Shown here: positions 8,466-19,473 of the stretch, piece by piece
Layout of the letters: each line of letters begins with the position of its first letter
How positions within the stretch are numbered: position 1 is the stretch's first letter
Assembly (NCBI GenBank): GCA_001766655.1
Contig: MJCC01000028.1
Coordinates: forward strand, 31,879 to 87,036
DNA: 55,158 nt
DNA from: Phytomonas francai
Taxonomy: Eukaryota; Euglenozoa; Kinetoplastea; Trypanosomatida; Trypanosomatidae
Reading direction: 5' to 3'
Program-made: the position numbers and the translations under genes
Notes under the pieces: generated by a model
Seen by the model: the letters and a program-made list of their open reading frames with translations, nothing else
Told to the model about the DNA's origin: nothing
Databases searched by the model: none

Positions 8466-9786
8466 TTACATCCCGAAAGGGGGGGTCGGCTGGGCCGGGA
8501 TGGCCATCCGCACCTCGGGCCCGAGCCCGCTGCAGCCCGGGGCCCAGTCCACCACCCCCTCCCCCGCGCCCTGTGTCAGGGCGTAGGGCGCCGTCCGCAG
8601 GCTGTTGTGGCGGTAGTACCACCGCAGTTGGCACCACGCGGGCCGGGCCGCGGCCCACGGCGTAGCCGGCGGGAAGGCGATCGGCCGGGGCCGGGACGGG
8701 CTCGTCCGGGTTCGACGGCGGGACCGCCCCATCCGGCAGCGGCACCCACCGCCAGCGCCGCTGGATCAGCCCGAGCTCCTGATAGAGATCGACGATCAGC
8801 TGGGCGCAGGAGACCTCGTGGAGGGCGTCCTGACGGCGGATCGCCATGTAGAGTCGGGGCGAGACAAAGGCGAGGGGGTACACAAGGGAACAGATCAGGG
8901 GGCGGCCCTCGTTGCGCTCCGCAAACTCGCGGATCGCGCGCAGCATCTCCGGCGTACGCGGGAAGTCCTCTCCGACACAGCCGCTATCTCCGTCCTCGTC
9001 GGCAGCCTCGACCTCTCGCTTAAGCCGGCGTACGGCAAAGTAGTGATAGGAAGGCTTGCCGTCTTCGTCGACCGAGCACAGCCGCTTTGTCGCCTCGACC
9101 TGCTGAACGGCGTTGTAGTGGACCTTGCCGTTAATGTCCGGCACGTGGCAATCGGCGTTATCCATCCCTTCGAGAATGATGGCCCCGCGCTTTATGCGGA
9201 CCTGCCGCCGCATCCCTTCCTGCTCTGCCTTCAGGAACGCCTCTACTGCTGCGCTCCCGGAGGGATGTTTCGGGGCGCCGTACCTGGCCGCCGCGGCCAA
9301 TTCGGCGGGCCCCCCATCCTTACCTTCGCGTGCGGCCTCACCACCGTCGTCCAAAATAGCAGGCTCAGTGACGACCGCAACGTGGGAATACCGCAGCGCG
9401 GCTGGCCGCAGCACGGCGTGGACGAACTGCCCGGTTACGATGAGCCAGCTCAACGGCGACGTGCCTCTCATGAGGAGGATGTCCCCGGGCTTCAGCCCCG
9501 GCTCCACATCCCGCCACTCCTCAAGAAGGTAGTCCTCGGTCGGGTGGTAGAGGTTGTAAATCGTGGGCTGGTGCAGCGTGTGGATCGCAATACACAGTGA
9601 GATGTAGCTAACCCCGGCGAACACGCCACAACCGCACAAAAAGAGTAACCGACGAAGAGGGGTCTTCGCTTTAAACCGGTGCCAGCTGCGGCGCAAAAGA
9701 CCAGAACCCTGTATGTCGTGGCGCATGGTGCCGCTTTTCAAGCGTGTTTCATTGTGTGCGCGAACAATTCGACACACTCGAAGCAT
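8466..9786 (-). CDS. Permuted NlpC/P60 (YiiX-like) papain-fold protein, membrane-anchored, with a probable frameshift
   Basis: The first ATG is at 9786. After a basic N-terminus, a hydrophobic segment at about residues 48-67 predicts one membrane anchor. The fold is the circularly permuted NlpC/P60 type: PGDILLMRG, then YSHVAVV with catalytic-type His135, and later HEVSCAQLIVDLYQELGLI with Cys327. Such proteins are thiol hydrolases or acyltransferases; the substrate here is unknown. Near 8675-8700 the meaningful reading moves to another frame, equivalent to one extra base in a GC-rich stretch. In the shifted frame the tail reads FPPATPW...WYYRHNSLRT...WAPGCSG and stops at 8466. Without the shift, translation runs to 8335 through GC-rich nonsense and an ATT repeat, giving an implausible tail. 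The frameshift may be a sequencing error or a real lesion. Confidence 0.7.
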
Positions 9787-10179
9787 ACTAATTAGCCACA
9801 CTGCTTGTTTACAGAAAAGTCCCTTTCAAGGGTTGCTGCGATTTTATCTTTCCTTCTCCCGGATTTGTGGAATGACACTTTTGGTTCTTATCTATCACGA
9901 ACACCGAGCTTGAACGAAAAAAATAAACAACAAGAAAAATTATAAAGGTGAGAATAAGAAATACAGTGCTGCGTGAAAAGCGCCACTGCAGGTTGCACGC
10001 ATTGAAATTATATTTCAAAGGGAGTTTGAGGGCAATTTTATGACTATAACGATCCATATAACAAGGCCCCTCAAATAAATAAATAGGTGGATTAAAGTGG
10101 AAGAAGTTAGATAACGAGCTATTGAATCTCTTGCCCATCAATGTATGTGAGTAATCATACGCTTTGACATCCATATAGG

Positions 10180-10219
<40 letters not shown>

Positions 10220-11418
10220 NNNNNNNNNNNNNNNNNNNNNNNNNNNNNNNNNNNNNNNNNNNNNNNNNNNNNNNNNNNNNNNNNGGGGGGGGGGGGTTGT
10301 AATTAAAACCCCAAATGAAAGAGATCATTAAGCTACCATTTTCACTCCGTTTTTGACAGAAAAAAGGTAAAGGTTAACCATTTTACTGATTGCAACACTC
10401 GTTCCCACACACAATTCGCTTTACCAAACTTACTCGTCGTGCACATCTCTACGTTAAGTGAGATGGCGTATTCACGACATTTCCAAAAAAGAAGATGTAG
10501 TTTTTTTTCTAAAGACTAATGTATATTATAGCTCAATAGAAAATTTGAAAAATAATAGTAATAATATGCGTTGGAAATATGTTGAAAATCAACGGCAAGG
10601 CTATCAGAGGCAAAAGTAAGGAACCACCTGAAAAGGCAAGAAAAAAAAAACGGACAAAGGAACTAAGGAGTTAAGAATGTTCCACACATACTGCAGTCCA
10701 TATCAACAGACCTTAAAATGCCAATCAATAGAGCGCAATTTATTTACTCATTCTTCACTGTGGCTCAGAAAATGGAAAACGCTTCCTCTGGGGAGCAGAG
10801 AAGCAAACTAAGGGGAAAATATTAAGATCGAGAATGAATATGGCGTCAGTGAAATAATGACATTGCACGTACGTTTTTTTACATAAAAGGAATGACTATG
10901 CAAAATGAGAACCCCAAGAATATTGCAACAGAGACGACTCAAGAGAGAGAGAGAGAAGAAAAGACGTACATTATGAGGGCTTTATCATCTTGATTAGCCA
11001 TATTATGGCTAATATTAGTTTCCAGTTAGGTAACTCTTATTTACCTGCCGATTATTTTCGAAACTACACAAAAAAAAATGCGACAGAATAAAGTAGAAAA
11101 GATCAAAACAGACTAACTTAACACAAGCAGCTACCACGACAGGATAACACCTAAGATAATTATATTTCCTTTTTCGGAATTAATGAATGTATACAATTGT
11201 GCAGGCATAAATTATAAAATCAACTAGTACTTGAAGGGGAAAAGAATACAACGAAGAAAAGGATTTTTAAAATCAAACCATACCCTTAACAGTTAAAGAA
11301 AAAAGCATCCATATTCCATCTAAAATTCATGTGGGGTATAAACACAGTAAACGAAAACTAGGAGAATAAAGGAAAAGGAGAAAATTTACGCGGCGAAAAG
11401 AACTAGTTCCCGCGCGAC

Positions 11419-11453
<35 letters not shown>

Positions 11454-11504
11454 TAGATAGATAGATAGAGATATAGATATAATCTCTCCTCTTCCTCTTA
11501 CAAT
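9787..11504. other. Long intergenic region containing an assembly gap
   Basis: AT-rich spacer of 1.7 kb between the kinase and the YiiX-like gene. It contains a TA array (about 10194-10219) running into a 65-base N gap (10220-10284), followed by G12 (10285-10296). A second TA array (about 11420-11447) is followed by a TAGA repeat (about 11451-11470) just downstream of the kinase stop codon. No credible gene on either strand. Confidence 0.6.
10220..10284. other. Assembly gap (65 N)
   Basis: Unknown bases flanked by a TA array on the left and a run of 12 G on the right. The true gap size is uncertain. Confidence 0.99.
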
Positions 11505-14500
11505 TTACACTCCACATGGGTCAAAATTAGATAGGGAGATCCCAGGGTCATGATGGTTGTTGTTGTTCGCGGCCGCGGCGGCTCGCTTGGCAGCCAAGTA
11601 CTCCTCTTTAAACTTGTTGGACGGCACAGGAATACGGGTGAGGAGGTATTCCTTTAGATGGAAGGGTCGGCTCCACTGCCGGAAGAAAGGGTGCTCCAGC
11701 AACTCCCCTGCAGTCGGCCGCTGCGACGCCACCGGAAGCGTTGCCAGCCCTATAAAGTCTTGGAAAACAGGGCTGAGCGGGATCTTTCGGCGAGAGTTGT
11801 GTTTTTCGAAGTTAATGGGGCGTCCCATGCGCTGCATCCGATCGAAATCATCCGCACAGCCCTCCAGGTCGTACGGGTACTCCCCAACGGCGAACTCCGC
11901 CAGCGTCACCCCAACCGCCCAGATATCGCACGGCTTCCCGTGCGGCTCGCCGCGCTGGCGCTCCGGGCTCATGTAGAGAACCGTACCGGAGCAGAGAATA
12001 TCGTCATCCTCTCCCTCCTCCTCCTCGCTGTTGTTGTTGTTGTCGTCGTAGGGGTGACCCGACGTGCTGTGGTTCCCGCTGTGGTGGGCCGCTCCCTCCT
12101 TGTCACCCTTCCCTTCCTGGAAAACACAGGAGGAGGAGGAGGAGGCGGTGGAGGCGGCATCCAGCACGTCCATTCCATCGTTTTCACTGCAGTCATCCCC
12201 CGCATGCGCGCCGATGCTGAGATCGGAATTCATGCTCAGCTGGTTTGAGTGTATCCCAAACTTTGGGCCACACGAGAAGGAACACCCGCCCGGACCAAAA
12301 GACACCGAGTCTGAAGCCCTTTTCACTGAAAACCTGTCCACGGCTGCGGCAGTGGGGAGTGATTCGGTATGGCGGTGGTGGCAGGTGCCGGACGGTGCGA
12401 TGTCTCGCGCACGGCGCCTCGGCTGGCCCCAGTGGTTGCGGTTCACGATGCCCATCCCGGTACTATCACAGCGCTGCGAGAGTCCGAAATCGCTGAGCTT
12501 CACGACGCCATGCTCGTTGACCAGAACATTACCGGGCTTGATGTCGCGATGGATGTAGCCACGCTCGTGCATATCGCGAACGCCGCGCAGAAGCTGCTCC
12601 CCGAATACGGCCACCACCCGCTCTGTGATCCCAAAAGCCTCCTCGATGCAGCCGCTGCCGTCGATATCCAGCGTCGCCGCCTCGTCCTCGCTACCGGCAT
12701 TGCTGCGCACCGACTCATCATCCCAGGGCTCCCGCGAGGCCTTGAATAACCGGTTGCCCTCCAGACAGGGCGAAGCTATCGACGCCGGAGAGTTCGTCGT
12801 GTCGAAATAGTATGGAAACTCCATGCTGTTGTTTGTCAGCTCCGGGGGGTTCGCATTCAACCATCCCGTTTCGGAAAGGGCGCGAAACCTGCTCTCCTCC
12901 AGGAGGGGGCCCGTAGTACCGCCGCGGCTGCTGGTCTTGTCTTTTTGGTCGCTGAACTGCGTTCCGGAGGGCTGGAAGAGTAACCCACCAGGAGCCTCCC
13001 CGGTCATGCTCGCCGTGGAGTCGTTCGGGGAGAGGAGGCGGCGCGAGTACTGCTGGCGCTCCAGCTCGCACCGCGAGTACTCCTGCAGGTGCTTCGCGAC
13101 ACAATTGAGGCTGCCGTAGTGCATGAACTCCATCACGATATCCAGCGTGGCGCTGTCGTGCAGGTAAAAGGCGTTGTAGACCTTGACCATAAAGGGGCTG
13201 CGGTAGGTCAGGTGGAGCACCTGCAGCTCGCGTGTGACGATGTGCTGGAGCTGCCGCACGCGGCCGCAGCCCGAGCTGAAGCGGAGGTAATTCGCGGCCC
13301 GCACGCGGTCGACCAGCGCGTTGAGGCAGAGCAGGGAGAGGTCGATCCGCTTCACCGCCAGGCGCCGCCCGGTGGGCAGGTGGATCGCCACGTAGACGGA
13401 GGCCGAGGCGCCCTCACCGATGACCATCTTCACGTCGAGGTCCGTGTGCCGCACGACGTTCGGCGGGGCGGCCGCGGCCCCCCTGCGCACCGCAGCCGTC
13501 TGCCGCTGCAGCACGTCGATGTAGGGCAGCAGGAGGCTCGAGCTCCCGTTCTCCTCCCTGCCGGCGGCGTGGGGCCGCATGGCGACCTCCCCGACACTGC
13601 TCTGCGGGCTGCGGCACCCGACGATGGGGTTGGGCAGCGTGCGGAGGTCCTTGGCGGCGTCGGGGGCCGTGGTCGGCACGCGGCCGCCGCCGGCGCTCTT
13701 CGACCACGGACCATGGTTAATCACGAGCCTGCTATGGCTGACAGAAGGCTGGGGCAGCGTGCGTATGGGTGAGGTGCTGGCGTCGTCCTCGCGTGCGGCA
13801 CGGAGCAAGCGATGTTGCTGTCGAAGTTTCTGCGTACCGGCGCCCCCATCGTGAATGGGGTTAGTGGTGGGGAAACGGGCATCATCGAAAGTGTAGGTGA
13901 TCGGGCTGTAGAGAGTGTCCATGCTTGCAGAAAAGAGTGTAAAAGAGGCTGTGGGTTGGGTCACGGTACTGTTCGTGTGGTTCGTGTTGTTGAACACAGT
14001 GGTGTGGAACTGCCCGGCACGCCCGACCAACGGCGAGGGCCACATACTCATCGGATGGGAAAGGCTATTGTTTGCACTATCTGCGTTGTACGCACTGCAA
14101 GTCCTACTCAACAGCGGCTGCGGCAGGGTCTCGCCCTCGATGGGGCGACAAAAACTCGGATTCGCCGGATTCTGGATACTTTTTACGACCATGGGGGAAT
14201 AGGGGGCAAGCTTGCCAAGACCAGGGTCGCCCACCGCGGGTGTGCGCGGTAAACATGAATGCCACGACCCATCCGATTGGGTTGACAGCATACTGGAAAG
14301 GTTGCGCGGGTTCGGTCCCATCGCCGCGGTCGGATGAGCGTCAGCGCAGGAATCCGCGGCGCCGACCTCGTCGATGCGGCGCGGGTTCAACAAGAGGAAG
14401 TTCCGGACCGTCAGGCACCCCTCCGCGGAGACCCGGAACATGCCCCCCGCGACAAGCGTCGTGCCGTCCCGCGAGGGCCGTACCAACGCGCGCCGTCGCC

Positions 14501-15950
14501 AGGCCGCGGCGCGGGCCAAATCCTCCCGACGATGCGGCGGGCCCCGCGCGTGGGCCTCTGCGGACGCGCGAGGGGGCGCCGCGGCGGCCGGGTAGGGCTG
14601 CAGGGGGCTGACCCCGCCGCTCCGGGGGTTCGCGCGGGGCCCGACCGCGACCGCCCCCAGCGGGAGGCCGTGCGCGGCGCCGGCGCCGGGCCCGCTCGAG
14701 GCCTTCCCGAAGTTCCGCTGGACGAACAGCGGCGGCGGCGGGGCGCGGCGGGACGGCTTCTGCGGCGCGCCCAGTGCCGCCTCGGGGACCCCGAGCACGG
14801 GCACGAGACCCTGCGGCAACACGACATTTGGCGATATCACCAATGGCGATTTGACCCCCACGCCGCCGGCCGCGGCATCGAGAAGCGGCTTCGACGCTGA
14901 AGATCGCCGCGGAACAAAAGGCAGCGTTTTGCGCGAGGGTGTCAGGTGGGAACGGAGCGACGCGCTGGCGTCGTTGGGCAATGAAGTAGCCCCCAAGGCG
15001 CTGCCCCGGGGACAGGCCGCGTCGCCGTTTACAGGGCTTCGGCGGGATGCCGGGGTGGCGTCGCCGGTCATTCCACAGGGCTCATCAGCCCCCCTTTCCG
15101 TACATGCTGGAGGGCCAATGGACGTATCCTGCTGCGTCGAATGAGGCATCGGAACGCTTAACTTGGGGCTTTCCGCCAGAACCGGCGCTTGGGCAAAAAG
15201 TGACGGAGGCCGCATCTTCACCCGGCGCGATGCGGTCTTCCCGCTGGTTACCCTGTACAACGCGGAGCTCGCGAGAAACTCATCCCTGCACATAGCGTCG
15301 ACAGACGCCTTTGAGACGCATTCATCGCGGTCCGAAAGCCACGCCGGAGGCTCTGGCTCCTTAAGTAAAGACGGGTCTTTCGCCATTATGGGCTCTGACC
15401 CAGGCTGCAGAGCGGTCGGAGGAGAAGCCTCCACCTCAACACTTTGAAGCTCCGAGACAGAGCACAAGTAAGATGTGAGAAGCTCGCCATCTGTCTCCAC
15501 ATTGAACCCGCTAATCTGAGATCCCGTCCCTTCGACGTGGTGAAGGACTCCTCTCGGTTTCGCTTGGTCAGTACCGCGCTCGCACGAGTCTTGCATGCCG
15601 GACTGCCCTGAATAATTTGCAGCCGCGAAACGAGATGCATTGCGGTCTGCGTCATAAGTCTCGTGGGCGGGGACGTGGTCACGCGAGCACTCACGGCGTG
15701 GCCGAATCGTCTCGACTCTGACTTGCTGAAAACTTTCTGCTGGCGTTTGAGAGGCATTATTCGCTGAGGATACTACGAAAACAGAGTACTCATTCGACGC
15801 GTCTGTATTACTGGTAGGTGTACTAACGCTGGGATCCTGACGCTCCTGACGCTCCGTAGAGGAGGCATATAATTTATCCTGTGCTTCTGCGTTGTTGTCT
15901 GAATCCAAAGTGAGGTGTGGCAACGTAGTGGATAGGTGTAATGGATCCAT
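11505..15950 (-). CDS. STE/MAP2K-like protein kinase with large insertions
   Basis: The first ATG is at 15950 (the open frame begins with a TTG three codons earlier), giving 1,481 residues. About 830 residues of low-complexity, Ser/Pro/Ala-rich sequence precede the kinase domain. Kinase landmarks are intact: glycine loop GEGASASVYVA near residue 840, Lys867 in AVKRIDL, HRDIKPGNVL with catalytic Asp1136, DFGLS with Asp1154, and GTVLYMSPERQRG near residue 1325. MSPER and the overall pattern fit MAP kinase kinases. Two insertions stand out. About 120 residues separate the hinge/αD region from ITERVVAVFGEQLLRG. About 160 residues, with acidic, Asn and Ser runs, lie between DFG and the MSPER motif. 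The kinase should be active; its position in a MAPK cascade is inferred. The C-terminal tail has poly-Ala/Asn tracts. Confidence 0.88.
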   Translation of the reverse strand: MDPLHLSTTLPHLTLDSDNNAEAQDKLYASSTERQERQDPSVSTPTSNTDASNEYSVFVVSSANNASQTPAESFQQVRVETIRPRRECSRDHVPAHETYDADRNASRFAAANYSGQSGMQDSCERGTDQAKPRGVLHHVEGTGSQISGFNVETDGELLTSYLCSVSELQSVEVEASPPTALQPGSEPIMAKDPSLLKEPEPPAWLSDRDECVSKASVDAMCRDEFLASSALYRVTSGKTASRRVKMRPPSLFAQAPVLAESPKLSVPMPHSTQQDTSIGPPACTERGADEPCGMTGDATPASRRSPVNGDAACPRGSALGATSLPNDASASLRSHLTPSRKTLPFVPRRSSASKPLLDAAAGGVGVKSPLVISPNVVLPQGLVPVLGVPEAALGAPQKPSRRAPPPPLFVQRNFGKASSGPGAGAAHGLPLGAVAVGPRANPRSGGVSPLQPYPAAAAPPRASAEAHARGPPHRREDLARAAAWRRRALVRPSRDGTTLVAGGMFRVSAEGCLTVRNFLLLNPRRIDEVGAADSCADAHPTAAMGPNPRNLSSMLSTQSDGSWHSCLPRTPAVGDPGLGKLAPYSPMVVKSIQNPANPSFCRPIEGETLPQPLLSRTCSAYNADSANNSLSHPMSMWPSPLVGRAGQFHTTVFNNTNHTNSTVTQPTASFTLFSASMDTLYSPITYTFDDARFPTTNPIHDGGAGTQKLRQQHRLLRAAREDDASTSPIRTLPQPSVSHSRLVINHGPWSKSAGGGRVPTTAPDAAKDLRTLPNPIVGCRSPQSSVGEVAMRPHAAGREENGSSSLLLPYIDVLQRQTAAVRRGAAAAPPNVVRHTDLDVKMVIGEGASASVYVAIHLPTGRRLAVKRIDLSLLCLNALVDRVRAANYLRFSSGCGRVRQLQHIVTRELQVLHLTYRSPFMVKVYNAFYLHDSATLDIVMEFMHYGSLNCVAKHLQEYSRCELERQQYSRRLLSPNDSTASMTGEAPGGLLFQPSGTQFSDQKDKTSSRGGTTGPLLEESRFRALSETGWLNANPPELTNNSMEFPYYFDTTNSPASIASPCLEGNRLFKASREPWDDESVRSNAGSEDEAATLDIDGSGCIEEAFGITERVVAVFGEQLLRGVRDMHERGYIHRDIKPGNVLVNEHGVVKLSDFGLSQRCDSTGMGIVNRNHWGQPRRRARDIAPSGTCHHRHTESLPTAAAVDRFSVKRASDSVSFGPGGCSFSCGPKFGIHSNQLSMNSDLSIGAHAGDDCSENDGMDVLDAASTASSSSSCVFQEGKGDKEGAAHHSGNHSTSGHPYDDNNNNSEEEEGEDDDILCSGTVLYMSPERQRGEPHGKPCDIWAVGVTLAEFAVGEYPYDLEGCADDFDRMQRMGRPINFEKHNSRRKIPLSPVFQDFIGLATLPVASQRPTAGELLEHPFFRQWSRPFHLKEYLLTRIPVPSNKFKEEYLAAKRAAAAANNNNHHDPGISLSNFDPCGV

Positions 15951-16094
15951 CTCCGACAATATATGCTCCTTCCACTATCCCTGAGTTCGAACAGTCTTAT
16001 CTCCTTTACAAGATTAATTCGATTCGCACTCCGCCCTACGCAGATCAATGACAGCGGATAAAAGTGATATACTACTCCTAACCCCAATCACAGT

Positions 16095-16121
16095 CTTAGG
16101 GGAGGGGAGGGGAGAGAAGAA
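16095..16121 (-). promoter_or_regulatory. Spliced-leader acceptor candidate for the kinase gene
   Basis: On the minus strand an uninterrupted pyrimidine tract (16121-16099) is followed by TAAG, with the AG at 16096-16095. This is a textbook trypanosomatid trans-splice site and predicts a 5' UTR of about 144 bases before the ATG at 15950. Confidence 0.6.
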
Positions 16122-17791
16122 CCAACACAAAAACAAGACAAAAACTACTCTCAAGATAGGTATTTACTCTATGCTTAAAATTCTTCGTTAGCTGGTTATT
16201 TTTCCTTCTTTTGATTGAAAATTTCGTAAAACTTACGCACTAATACCTCATTCACACAAATGTTCTATCAATATATGTGCACCACGAGAAATAGCTATCC
16301 AAAAGGTTGCTATCTGTAAAAGGAAAGATGATCAGTATCCGTTCTAGTACCTATTATAATGACAAGCAACGATTCAGAGATCTACACACAATATTTGGTC
16401 TCTCTTGCAAGAAAATAGCACCCTTTGAAGAAGAAAAAAACTTAGTTGAAGGGGAAAAAATAGTAGCAATGAGGAAAGCTGAAAAAGCGAACTTGAATGG
16501 CGGAAATAAATGGGCCTCCTATCCTGTTCGAATATGGAAAATAGCTGCAACTCTTTCTCCAGTGTTGAGGGAAAAAAAATGGTACTATGATTTACCACGT
16601 GGTCTTTGTCCGTAAGGAGGTGAAGTATATATTGCTATATTCACCTGTTTCTAATTACGGTTATACTATTGTATACCCCTCGCCCGAATTGCACGTTTCC
16701 TTTTATATTTATTATGGATGTATTTGTTTATTTCTTCGTGTTGACAAGTGCTTAAACTTTTCTTTTATACTATATACGGCACCGTATTGCTTTCTCGTCT
16801 TGTGTCGCCCAAAAATATCCTCCTCTCACCTTTTAGCTTAATATATAGCAAGAAAAAGTGTACGTTATTTGTAAAGAAGTGGTATTTATAGGAAATACTC
16901 ACTCTTCCCCTGAAGATACCCTTGCCTTGGGAAGTGGAGCGAAATTAGAATACAGAACTTAATAGTGTGGTAAGCTACTCTTTTGCACACCGCAATAAAT
17001 ATATACGTATATTATACAAAAATACTGTGAAGTGTCGAATTGGGGAGAAAAATAAACAAACAGACTTAAGAAACTGAAAATAGACTCAAGCTAATTTACT
17101 TTACCGGACAAAAAAAAATCAAAGAGATGGAATAAACCAACAGAAAGGGTAGGAATGACAAAATGAACAGGAACCACGATATTATTTATGACAATCCATA
17201 ATTCTTATTGGCATATTTTTGTTTGACGGAGGGAATGTTACCACTCTAATGTATAGAGGAATGACTGATAATCAGAACCCTTTTCCTTTTGCCACGTTTT
17301 TCCCTCTTGGAGAAAGAAAATATTGCTGAGCTTCAGAATAAATTCTCTCACTTATGTATACACAAAAGGGAAACATATACACATTGCCAGTCGTAAAGAG
17401 GTATAAGGCCCCATCCTCACATCGTGAATTTGTGCTACCAAAAGATAATTCTGACGCTGTGTAAGGCAACCCTTCGATTCCCAGCCCTGAGTGCGCGCAG
17501 AACCCTCCTTATAGGCATCTTTGCATCGCAAACTCACGGAGTCTGAACCAACAGACGGTACCGCTATCCTCACGAAAGGTCATGGTGGAAGGCGCAAACA
17601 ACACCCCAAAGCATTGAGTGGTTAAAGCATCCTATTTATCGCCGCAAAGAGTGTTTATATGAGTATTACTCATAGTCTGCTAGACTAACATTGGACTTTG
17701 ACAAAATAAATTTAAAGAAAATGAAAAATAAAAGCAAAGGAGATATTTCAAAAATTCGAATAACGATTCTCATCTATTATTTTAGGGAGGG

Positions 17792-17823
17792 TTTTTTTTT
17801 TTTTGGGGGGGGGGGGGGGGGGG
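17792..17823. repeat. T13G19 homopolymer pair
   Basis: Thirteen T followed directly by nineteen G on the plus strand, in the middle of the long intergenic region. On the transcript this reads C19A13. The length may be inexact because of sequencing limits. Confidence 0.85.
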
Positions 17824-18685
17824 AAGCTTCCTCAGAGGAAGGAAAAGAATACCCGCCTCCTCTCCGACGCTCTCCTCGAACTTTGTTTGAGTGCGAGGCA
17901 GTGCATGATTAAATTCATTGGCATCATTAATCTCTGAAGAGATGAATAAAATATTAAAATTGTAGGTAAAAGCATATATGAATAGTCCACCATGAATGTA
18001 AACAGATATGAAAATAATAATAGTAGTAAAAATAGGCACCTTGTTTTTTTTATATACAACTCAAATACGTAATTAAAGCACATCTATTTTTTTTACAAAA
18101 AAAAAAAAATGAAGAAAAAAATCTTCTCACCCTGGTTTTTTAGCAATGTATGTTGCTTTCAAAACCATACCTCTTCAAAGGTACCCCCTATTGAAGTTTA
18201 AAATACGCAAAAATAGGAGTAAAAATAAAGAAAACAATACTAATTTAATAAATCCCTTCATCTCTCGCAATTCTTCTTTTCAAGCAGGTGAGAACAGATA
18301 CTGAAAAATAGTGCCATAGCCTACTTCCCCTTTTTGACTGTGATATCGGTTCGGCAAGACTATCACACTAGTGTGTAAACTCACACAATGAATAGAAAGT
18401 AATAAATGGCATGTAGAAAAGCTGTCCTCTACTATTTTATGGGTAACCAAAAATAATGAAGAATGTAAAAGCAATCTTTAAAAAGATCTCTGTCTCGGCT
18501 TTGCCTGATAACCGCACCAAAAAACAAGACATAGTAAACGAAAAGAAATGCAATGGAAAAAAATGAGAATACGAATGGAGAGAGGGGGGACTGAAAATAA
18601 GGCCCAAACAGACAAATTAACTTCCCCTCATATAAATATGCGAAACAAGAATGAAGAGCAAAGTGTAGTTTTCCCATAAATGTCG

Positions 18686-18722
<37 letters not shown>

Positions 18723-19473
18723 TGGCTCTGTTGCGCCAGACGCGCGCATATGCACACAAACACACACACACTCGCACACACACGCCCATCCCCCTTTCTA
18801 CTTTCCTAAAAGTTGCTAAAAGCAAAACAAAATGACGCCAATATTTGAAAAAAAAATGATTGGGGGCCCCTTCGGCTCTTGCAAAAACATGAAACAATAA
18901 AAGCAACAAAAGACCAACAACAAAATACCAAAATCGTTTACGCGTGTTCAAATTCAAAGCTGAGCTTGTATATATTAATAGTAAATAGAAATCCCCCGCA
19001 CGCATTCCACTTCTTTCACGCATGGGCACTTTTGAGACCGTGTGACTCATCGATTGCGGAAGTGATGGGTGACAAGACGGGAGGGAAAAGGGGAAAAAAA
19101 AAACCACTCCTGACGATGCTAACCACGCCTATCCATACCCAGGCTGATTCAGCAACGTAAAGGATTCCATGGGATAAACGTCTGATCACAGCTGACATCT
19201 TGTGAATGCCCAGTCTGACTTCCCTCGGCTCCCCCCCCCCCCCCCCTATTAAAGCCCACTCGCCCATTTGGGAAAGAGTTGAAACCAGGTTATTTGAATA
19301 TGCATTTCGTGGGGACCAGGAAATCAAGGCACCGGGACATCTCGCAGTCATGGGAGTGTCTGTTTGCTCCGTCACCCTCTCAATTCTCCTCCTATCCCCC
19401 GCGCCTCCGCGCACGCCGCTGGGAAAAAAAGGGGCGTTTTCCTTGATGCCTCGGGAAAAGCGAGGTGGGTGCG

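Larger units (their letters stand above)
15951..19473. other. Longest intergenic region (3.5 kb)
   Basis: AT-rich DNA between the HECT ligase stop and the kinase start. It contains T13 (17792-17804) joined to G19 (17805-17823), a TA array (about 18689-18716), CA repeats (about 18752-18781) and C16 (19231-19246). The last 450 bases next to the HECT stop are richer in GC and probably represent its 3' UTR. I saw no credible coding frame, no convincing tRNA and no retroelement. Three and a half kilobases is far more than needed for two UTRs. Confidence 0.55.
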
